A stretch of 64,000 nucleotides of DNA from Kovacikia minuta CCNUW1 (GTDB lineage: Bacteria; Cyanobacteriota; Cyanobacteriia; Leptolyngbyales; Leptolyngbyaceae), in contig NZ_CP083582.1 in NCBI RefSeq assembly GCF_020091585.1, positions 2,170,001 to 2,234,000 of the forward strand, in the 5' to 3' direction. Of this stretch, positions 45,468 through 52,472 are shown in pieces. A program made the position numbers and the translations under genes. The notes under the pieces are model-generated. The model saw only the letters and a list, made by a program, of their open reading frames with translations, was not told the origin of the DNA and did no database searches. Numbering within the stretch: the stretch's first letter is position 1; each line of letters opens with the position of its first letter.

Positions 45468-45941
45468 TCAGTCTCCGAGAAGTTCATAGGGTGTGCAAAG
45501 AATCGGTAACTCGTATCCCAAATCAAGACTAATCTCTGCCAGTTTTCTTTGAATTTGAGCGTTGGCAATGTGCTTACAGTTCCATGTGAGTAGGTAATCC
45601 ATGCCGTGAACAGTTGCGGCCGCAATATGAACAGCATCAACATCAGCTTTCGTGGGAAGGCTACTGCGTTCCAAAAATTGCTCTGCCAAATCAAGTACAG
45701 ATTGGTTCAAATCAAGTAACGCGAGGTTGCGAATGATTTCGAGCCGTCGAGATGCGATTTCGATATCTCCCTGTGAAGTTTCTTTGACAACTGCTTGGGA
45801 GGAGTAGAGTTGGAAAGCACTGCGGCGCGTATCCCACCACTCCCTTGTTATCTCGATATTGGCAGCCACAACCAGATCTCTGCTGGGTCGAGCAGTGAGA
45901 TAGCCTAGAATACTCGTTTCGATATAGACAGATTCACTCAT
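45468..45941 (-). CDS. PIN-domain protein (toxin-like)
   Basis: From ATG at 45941 the protein begins MSESVYIETSILGYLTARPS. It contains KADVDAVHIAAATVHGMDYLLTWNCKHIAN, with the acidic residues (E8, D in DVDAVH) and the WNCKHIAN motif characteristic of the COG5573-like PIN group. It is an RNase toxin candidate with the small protein downstream as partner. It follows the methyltransferase by about 24 bp on the same strand. Confidence 0.85.
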   Translation of the reverse strand: MSESVYIETSILGYLTARPSRDLVVAANIEITREWWDTRRSAFQLYSSQAVVKETSQGDIEIASRRLEIIRNLALLDLNQSVLDLAEQFLERSSLPTKADVDAVHIAAATVHGMDYLLTWNCKHIANAQIQRKLAEISLDLGYELPILCTPYELLGD

Positions 45942-45965
45942 GCAGAAAATGGTCGGCAACTTTTT

Positions 45966-46646
45966 CTATTTTAGTCCAAACCGTTGCTCGTCTGGCTCAA
46001 GGGCTGTTTTGGACTCTGCGCCATTTTGACTATTATGTGAATAGGTTTTCCAGGAGATACTGTAGTCTTCTACTTCATTGCCCCATTGATCCCACTGTTC
46101 TCTTTGCCCACGCGCAAATAGTTCTAGATACGGCGCGGGACTACAAGACTCTATTAGTTTATATAACTCATCAGGCTTACGTGAGTGTTCAGTTTTCCGC
46201 GTTTTGATTATGTTTACTTGTGTGCGTCCAGGTTGAAGTGTTCGCAACCTCCCACGAACCCCAAAGAGTACAACTTCAGTGGTGTTTCTAAAATAGAATC
46301 CAACCCCTCGCCCATCAGGTTCACCATCTTTGCGAACTTTATGCCAAATAATGTTGGTTTTGTACTCAAAACCCCAAGCTTTCATTACTTCTAGCCCTTC
46401 CGGTAACAGGGCATTTGGAACCCAAAGATATAGATGGCTTTGTTCAGCCGCGACAAGTGAGACAGGGATTTCCTTTATCTCTTGCAGCGTCAATGTAGAG
46501 TATCGAGCAAGCCTCTTGTGCTCAGGTGCAACCTTGCCTGTTCTATTTTGGAATTGCCAAGGGGGATCAGCAAGAATAGTTCCATACCCCCGTCTTGACA
46601 CATCTTTAAGAAAATCTTGAGCAGGCGTAAGTACTTCGTCTTCCAT
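45966..46646 (-). CDS. MT-A70-family adenine DNA methyltransferase
   Basis: The 226-residue protein has the catalytic motif ILADPPWQFQNR (DPPW) and the S-adenosylmethionine-binding region ELFARGQREQWDQWGNEV. It also has HLYLWVPNALLPEGLEVMKA and NTTEVVLFGVRGRLR. MT-A70 enzymes methylate the N6 of adenine in DNA or RNA. The adjacent upstream nuclease gene (3-bp gap) makes it the modification half of a type II restriction-modification pair. The recognition site cannot be predicted. Confidence 0.92.
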   Translation of the reverse strand: MEDEVLTPAQDFLKDVSRRGYGTILADPPWQFQNRTGKVAPEHKRLARYSTLTLQEIKEIPVSLVAAEQSHLYLWVPNALLPEGLEVMKAWGFEYKTNIIWHKVRKDGEPDGRGVGFYFRNTTEVVLFGVRGRLRTLQPGRTQVNIIKTRKTEHSRKPDELYKLIESCSPAPYLELFARGQREQWDQWGNEVEDYSISWKTYSHNSQNGAESKTALEPDEQRFGLK

Positions 46647-46649
46647 GAG

Positions 46650-47240
46650 CTAGCAACCTTCCGAATAGAGCCTTTGGGTTATCCCAAAGACAAGAATAGG
46701 ACATCCACCACCACTACCGCCTTCGATTCTTGGTAACAGTTTAGACATATGCGTAGTCGAGGAGCCATATGAAGCACCACGCCCCAGACTATTAAAGATA
46801 TCCTGAAGATGATCACATCTTGTGATGATCACACCAACGCTGATTGCCCGCAAGTCAAACAGAAGTCGGAAGTTATTAAGGTCACGATCAAAGAAGGGGT
46901 CTTTATTGTTCCATTCAATTTCTAGTGCAATTCTATTCTTATAACAATCCACTTTATGGGTTGGAGAATCCATAATACGCTCATCTACCTTTACAGATGT
47001 TGCGAATTCTTTCTCGATCCAACCTCGGCTGTATAAAAAGTTATCAATGGATTCTGATACCCTTGATTTTCTTCCACCACCAACAGTAAGCCAACTTTTA
47101 CAAAGACAGAACTGCTCAAGCAGGTCTATAATGTCTTGCCATTCAGTTGGGAAATCCCCAGAGAGTATTGCACAAGCGTGTTTCCATTCATGAATTTCAT
47201 ATTTATCCTGAATGGACTGTGGTAATAGCTGAATACCCAT
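46650..47240 (-). CDS. BglII/BstYI-family type II restriction endonuclease
   Basis: The 196-residue protein ends a diverged N-terminal domain with LYSRGWIEKEFATSVKVDER. It has the BglII/BstYI signature HKVDCYKNRIALEIEWNNKD, with the catalytic Asp and Glu, then PFFDRDLNNFRLLFDLRAIS and VGVIITRCDHLQDIF. Size is typical of the family. It is the first gene of the operon followed by the methylase and PIN genes. The specificity is likely a GATC-containing site if it follows BglII or BstYI, but that is inference. Confidence 0.88.
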   Translation of the reverse strand: MGIQLLPQSIQDKYEIHEWKHACAILSGDFPTEWQDIIDLLEQFCLCKSWLTVGGGRKSRVSESIDNFLYSRGWIEKEFATSVKVDERIMDSPTHKVDCYKNRIALEIEWNNKDPFFDRDLNNFRLLFDLRAISVGVIITRCDHLQDIFNSLGRGASYGSSTTHMSKLLPRIEGGSGGGCPILVFGITQRLYSEGC

Positions 47241-47294
47241 GTGGTGTATAGAACTTTGCGCTGATTTCTCGGCTTCATTTAGGAATTACCATTA

Positions 47295-47342
47295 TCGCCC
47301 AACAGGTAAGTTTCCGGTTACATCCTCACCGATAACCCAGAG
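47295..47342 (-). other. possible truncated attC half-site
   Basis: GCCCAACAGGTAAGTT at about 47295 resembles the R'/L' part of the plus-strand reading of attC5 (GCCTAACGGCTAAGTT). On the minus strand it gives GTTGGGC, a GTTRRRY core. The rest of the site would have been cut off where the 501-bp segment begins at 47343. Confidence 0.35.
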
Positions 47343-47843
47343 GTCTAACTCTTATTTAGACAGACAAAGTCTGTCTAAGATCCCCGATTCGAGTAATTAG
47401 GCTGAGATTCCGCAGTCTAAGATCCCAGAGTAGGTGTTTAGGCAGACAGAATTCCGTATAAGATCCCAGATCAGGTACTTAGGCAGACAGAATTCTGCAT
47501 AAGATCCCAGATTAGGTGCTTAGGCAGACGGACTCAGTATAACTACCCTCTCTAAGCGGGCAGCTAAGTGTGTAGGATTCTTTCAGAATTGACAGGAAAA
47601 TTCGTCTTCGGCGTTTTCATGCAAAGACAACGATCGCAAGCTGGAAATTACCCTGCCGATCGATGTTATGACCTCATCTTGAAATCAGGAAGCTGGGTGT
47701 TCGCTTGCACTAAGGGTATGAACCTGTAGACCAGGCTATTTGCGTCATGACAGAAGTTGTCGAAATCCCAGTTGAATTGATCCGATTAAACATTGCTGGG
47801 TCGCCACCCTCCGCCCTAAATACGATCGCCCCCTCCTCCACAG
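47343..47843 (-). repeat. 501-bp duplicated segment, copy 2
   Basis: This copy matches 26351-26851 in the same orientation, with about three single-base differences (for example ttcgtcttc for ttcatcttc and ccaggctat for ccagggtat). It starts at GTCTAAC and ends after CACAG, where the two copies diverge into unrelated sequence. Confidence 0.88.
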
Positions 47844-47858
47844 CCAGCGATCGCGCTT

Positions 47859-48122
47859 GATCAGTAAGACCCTTTGTTTGATCAGCCTATCCATTTGCTT
47901 GATCAGCCTATCCATTTGTTTGATCAGCCTATCCATTTGCTTGATCAGCCTATCCATTTGTTTGAGCGACAAGACTAATTTGTTTGATCAGCCTATCCAT
48001 TTACTTGATCGGCCTATCCATTTGTTTGATCAGCCTATCCATTTGTTTGAGCGACAAGACTGTTTGTTTGATCAGCCTATCTATTTACTTGATCGGCCTA
48101 TCTATTTGGTTGATCAGCGTGT
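47859..48122. repeat. 21-bp tandem repeat (about 11 units)
   Basis: The unit TTGATCAGCCTATCCATTTGY is repeated about eleven times with some variants (a degenerate unit with GAGCGACAAGACT occurs twice). Because 21 is a multiple of three, open frames on both strands encode heptad-like peptides (KQMDRLI on the minus strand). A coiled-coil gene is possible but no start or conserved context supports it. Confidence 0.75.
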
Positions 48123-48304
48123 TCCATTGATTATTGGGTCAATCAATGGGTGAAAGATGTCCTTTTGATTTCCAATAAATACAGAGGTTTCGATTCTTTC
48201 TTTAACCAAACTTTTTAATTTATCGCATAAAAATACGAATCTCAGCAAACGAGTCCCGCGTTAAGTTGGAGAAACATTAACTTTTGCCGTCGGAAGCTGC
48301 TCCC

Positions 48305-48433
48305 GCTATCCTGTGGCGCAACCGTTCATCAAATCAATCTGTCATCTGGCAAATGAATCATGCGGTGCTGATCACGGCTGTTTCGTTACCCACTTTACCA
48401 GGTGGAAACTGGAACGTTGTGAATATTGCTTGA
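48305..48433 (+). pseudogene. relict C-terminal end of an FG-GAP-type repeat protein
   Basis: The frame reads AILWRNRSSNQSVIWQMNHA, VLITAVSLPTLPGGNWNVVN, IA and stop. It is almost the same as the last 43 residues of the protein that ends at 52397. It is thus the remnant of a second, otherwise deleted copy located just upstream. Confidence 0.9.
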
Positions 48434-48638
48434 ACGGTTCTGACTTAAGGAACTTAAGATCCCCAGATTATTTGAAAGTCCGGGGATCTAGTGCATCGGT
48501 AAAGGATTTCGAGAAAGCTGTCATCCAGCGCCCTGAGCCTTTAACGCCAGGAGCAAAAATAAATTTTAGGCGTGCTATTAAAAAGTTCTGAAATGGGAAT
48601 TGTAAAAGCATCTAGTTTCTTTCCCAGGACTTAATTCT

Positions 48639-51600
48639 GTGCAACCGCTCGAAGCATCGGTTCAATCTCCCCTGTCTACGGTTAGTTACCCGTCCGGATC
48701 AAGCTCAAACGCAACCTATCCGATCGCCAATCCCGCTTCCCTGACCACTGATCCATTGCGTCAATTGAGTGGGCGATCGATTTCACCCCAGTCCGTCTCC
48801 CAGAGCAGCCCCGCAATACCCACCTCACTCACCAACTTCAACCTGCCCGACGGCAATTCCTACCCTGCCAACTTGCTCGATGTCAATGGCACCCTATACT
48901 TTACGGCAAACGAAGGGGATGGTCTCTGGAAAAGCGACGGCACGGCTGCTGGCACCGTTTTGGTCAAAGACATTAACCCAGGTAGTGACAGTTCCTCCCT
49001 ATTTGGTCTGACAGCCTATAACAATGCTCTATACTTCAGAGCCAACGATGGTGTTCACGGTGAGGAACTATGGAAAAGCGACGGCACGGCTACCGGCACC
49101 GTTCTGGTCAAAGACATTAATCTGGGTAGCCAGGATGCTTCCCCGTTTAACCTGATCACCCTCAATGGAACGCTGTATTTCCTCGCCAATGATGGCATTC
49201 ACGGCCTTGAATTGTGGAAGAGCGATGGCACCGCTGCTGGTACGGTCCTGGTCAAAGACACTAATCCAGGTATGAACATCTATAGCGATGACAGTCCATC
49301 CAATCTGGCGATCGTTAACGGTACGCTATACTTCACAGCCAATGACGGTGTTCACGGTTCTGAACTGTGGAAGAGCGATGGTACTGATTCTGGCACCGCT
49401 ATGGTCAAAGACATCAACTCAGGCAGCCAGGCTTCTTCTCCATCCAATCTAACGAACATCAATGGCACGTTGTATTTCTCAGCCGACGATGGTGTTTATG
49501 GCTCCGAACTGTGGAAGAGCGATGGCACCGCTGCGGGCACCATTCTGGTTAAAGACATTAATCCGGGTAGCCAGGATTCTTCTCCATCTAGCCTGACAGC
49601 GTACAACGGTGCCTTCTATTTCGCCGCTTTTGACAACGTTAATGGTGCTGCACTCTGGAAAAGTGATGGTACGACTACTGGGACGGTTCTGGTCAAAGAC
49701 ACTTATCCGGGCATCTATGATCTCACTCCCTCGCAACTGACCAATGTCAATGGAACGCTGTACTTTAGATTGGGTGATCGCTACTACGGCAGTTCAGGCG
49801 AGTTGTGGAAAACGGATGGCACTACAGAGGGCACCGTTCTGGTTAAGGACATTAATCAGGGCATCAGTGGTTCCTATCTCAATTTACTGTACTTAACCAA
49901 TCTCAACGGCACCCTGTACTTTTCTGCTTGGGGTAGCACCTACTTCTCCACATACCAACAACAGCTCTGGAAGAGTGATGGCACGGCTGCTGGCACCGTT
50001 TTAGTCAAGAACCTCTCTTTAGTCCAAAATGCCTCTGGCTCAGACTTTCAGGCTCCCTCCACACTCAATCTGACGGCGGTTAACAACACCCTCTACTTTG
50101 GTGCCAGTGATGCTATCAATGGCAATGAACTGTGGAAAAGCGATGGCACTCCAGCGGGTACGGTGATGCTCAAAAATATTAACCGATATAGCCCCCAGCG
50201 CCTTCAACCAACCAATGTCAATGGCATCGCTTATTTTGGCGTATCTGACACGGTGAATGGTGATCAGTTATGGAAAAGTGATGGCACCGTTGCTGGCACC
50301 GTCCTGGTCAAAACCATTGATCCGGGAAACCATTTTGCAGGCAATTTTCGAAATTTCGATTATACTGGCCCGTCCAATCTAACCAACGTCAACGGCACCC
50401 TGTATTTCATTGCCAGGGATAGCCTTCACGGTAGTGAACTGTGGAAGAGCAATGGTACGGCTGCTGGCACGGTTTTGGTTAAAGACATTAATCCAGGTAG
50501 TGATAGCTCTTCTCCAGGCAATTTCACGAATGTCAACGGTATCTTATATTTCACAGTTAACGATGCCACCTATGGTCAGGAACTGTGGAAGAGCGATGGC
50601 ACAGACGTTGGCACCATTTTAGTCAAAGACATTAATCCAGGCAGTGGCAGTTCCAATCCAGCCAATCTAACCAACGTCAACGGCACCCTGTATTTCACAG
50701 CTAACGATGGCATTCATGGCAGGGAACTCTGGAAGAGCAATGGCACGGCTGCTGGCACGGTTCTGGTCAAAGATATTAATCCAGGTAGTGAGATTGTTTC
50801 AGGTATTGACTATACTGCTCCAAACGGTCTAACCAATATTAACGGCACGTTGTATTTCTCAGTGGATGACGGCATTCACGGCAGAGAAGTGTGGAAGAGT
50901 GATGGCACAGCTGCTGGCACGGTTCTGGTCAAAGACATTGAACCGGGTAGCGGTAGTTCCTTTCCAGGCCCATTGACGAAAATTAATGGCGGCTTTTACT
51001 TCGTTGTTCAATCTGGTATTAATAAATCCAGTTTATGGAAGAGTGATGGTACGAGTGCTGGCACAGTCATGATCAAACGCTTCGACTCAGGCAATAGCCC
51101 CTACCTTCTAACGACTGTTGGCGGTATCCTATACTTCGTTTTGACTGACAACACCTACGGCAGTGAATTGTGGAAAAGCGATGGCACCGAGGCTGGCACC
51201 GTTCTGGTCAAAGATATTAACCCAGGCAGCGCTTCTTCCACTCCGTATAATCTGACCAATGTGAACGGTACACTTTATTTTGTGGCGTCTGACAATAATG
51301 GACGGCAGCTCTGGAAAAGCGATGGTACGGCTGCGGGCACCGTTTTAGTTGATCGCAGAAACGTAGGGGAGCGTGTTTCTAATCCCTATCATTTGACCAG
51401 TAATGGTAACTTCCTGTTTTTTACCGCAGATGGTGCCCCCAATGGGACACAGGTCTGGTCGATCGATGTTAGGGGTGACAAATACAATCCCTCTGACTTT
51501 AACGGAGATGGTCAGAGTGACGTTCTCTGGCATGACAATGCCACTGGAAGGACTGTGATCTGGCAAATGAATGGTGCGAGCTATTCCAGTGCGATCGAAT

Positions 51601-52397
51601 TACCAACAGTAAAAGATACCAATTGGAAAATTGAGCAGGTTGCTGATTTTAATGGAGACTACAAACCAGATATTCTCTGGCGTCATGCCACAACAGGACA
51701 GAATGTGGTCTGGCAAATGAATGGCACTGCTTATTCTACAGCATTTTTGCTCCCCACACTGAAAGATCTCAATTGGAAAATGCAGCGTGTCACAGACTTT
51801 GATGGCGATGGGAATATGGATATTCTCTGGCGTCATGCCACAACCGGACAGAATGTGATCTGGCAAATGAATGGCACTGCTTATTCCACTGCATTTCAAC
51901 TACCGACGCTAAAAGATCTCAATTGGAAAATGGAGCGTGTCGTAGACTTTGATGGCGATGGGAATAGGGACATTCTCTGGCGTCATGCCACAACCGGACA
52001 GAATGTGGTTTGGCAAATGGATGGCACTGCTTATTCCACTGCATTTCAACTACCGACGCTAAAAGATCTCAATTGGAAAATGGAGCGTGTCGCAGACTTT
52101 GATGGCGATGGGAAGACAGACATTCTCTGGCGTCATGGTGCAACCGGACAGAATGTGGTCTGGCAGATGAATGGCACATCCTATTCCACCGCATTTCAGC
52201 TACCCAGCTTAAAAGACACAAACTGGAAGATTGGACAGATTGCCGATTTTGATGGCGATCGCAAGGTCGATATTCTTTGGCGCAACAGTTCATCCAATCA
52301 GTCTGTGATCTGGCAAATGAATCATGCTGTGCTGATCACTGCTGTTTCATTACCTACTTTGCCAGGTGGAAACTGGAACGTTGTGAATATTGATTGA
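48639..52397 (+). CDS. ELWxxDGT/FG-GAP repeat protein, probably cell-surface
   Basis: The 1252-residue protein starts at GTG with AGGA about 10 bases upstream. It has no clear signal peptide; the first 60 residues are Ser/Pro-rich. It then contains 17 copies of the ELWKSDGTxxGT unit, each preceded by NGTLYF-type strands, up to about residue 945. Six FG-GAP/VCBS-type units follow (DFDGDGNxDILWRHATTG, DxNxDG calcium-binding loops), ending in LPGGNWNVVNID. The repeats suggest beta-propeller or calcium-binding surface domains, with adhesion or motility as possibilities. No catalytic site is visible. Near-identical units at the C-terminal end (51640-52180) imply recent internal duplication. Confidence 0.85.
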   Translation: MQPLEASVQSPLSTVSYPSGSSSNATYPIANPASLTTDPLRQLSGRSISPQSVSQSSPAIPTSLTNFNLPDGNSYPANLLDVNGTLYFTANEGDGLWKSDGTAAGTVLVKDINPGSDSSSLFGLTAYNNALYFRANDGVHGEELWKSDGTATGTVLVKDINLGSQDASPFNLITLNGTLYFLANDGIHGLELWKSDGTAAGTVLVKDTNPGMNIYSDDSPSNLAIVNGTLYFTANDGVHGSELWKSDGTDSGTAMVKDINSGSQASSPSNLTNINGTLYFSADDGVYGSELWKSDGTAAGTILVKDINPGSQDSSPSSLTAYNGAFYFAAFDNVNGAALWKSDGTTTGTVLVKDTYPGIYDLTPSQLTNVNGTLYFRLGDRYYGSSGELWKTDGTTEGTVLVKDINQGISGSYLNLLYLTNLNGTLYFSAWGSTYFSTYQQQLWKSDGTAAGTVLVKNLSLVQNASGSDFQAPSTLNLTAVNNTLYFGASDAINGNELWKSDGTPAGTVMLKNINRYSPQRLQPTNVNGIAYFGVSDTVNGDQLWKSDGTVAGTVLVKTIDPGNHFAGNFRNFDYTGPSNLTNVNGTLYFIARDSLHGSELWKSNGTAAGTVLVKDINPGSDSSSPGNFTNVNGILYFTVNDATYGQELWKSDGTDVGTILVKDINPGSGSSNPANLTNVNGTLYFTANDGIHGRELWKSNGTAAGTVLVKDINPGSEIVSGIDYTAPNGLTNINGTLYFSVDDGIHGREVWKSDGTAAGTVLVKDIEPGSGSSFPGPLTKINGGFYFVVQSGINKSSLWKSDGTSAGTVMIKRFDSGNSPYLLTTVGGILYFVLTDNTYGSELWKSDGTEAGTVLVKDINPGSASSTPYNLTNVNGTLYFVASDNNGRQLWKSDGTAAGTVLVDRRNVGERVSNPYHLTSNGNFLFFTADGAPNGTQVWSIDVRGDKYNPSDFNGDGQSDVLWHDNATGRTVIWQMNGASYSSAIELPTVKDTNWKIEQVADFNGDYKPDILWRHATTGQNVVWQMNGTAYSTAFLLPTLKDLNWKMQRVTDFDGDGNMDILWRHATTGQNVIWQMNGTAYSTAFQLPTLKDLNWKMERVVDFDGDGNRDILWRHATTGQNVVWQMDGTAYSTAFQLPTLKDLNWKMERVADFDGDGKTDILWRHGATGQNVVWQMNGTSYSTAFQLPSLKDTNWKIGQIADFDGDRKVDILWRNSSSNQSVIWQMNHAVLITAVSLPTLPGGNWNVVNID

Positions 52398-52472
52398 ATA
52401 ACTGGAACAACCGCCAAATTGAAGTGTAGTCCTTTAGGATAGAGAAACCTCTCTTGGGGAAAGGGGACACGG

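Noticed and set aside
47343-47843. Calling the 501-bp segment an attI site
   Set aside because: It has a core and tandem units but no integrase gene or cassette promoter was found next to it, so only a possibility is noted.
47745-47972. Coiled-coil-like protein with KQMDRLI repeats
   Set aside because: It is generated by the 21-bp tandem array, which gives open frames on both strands; no start signal or conserved context.
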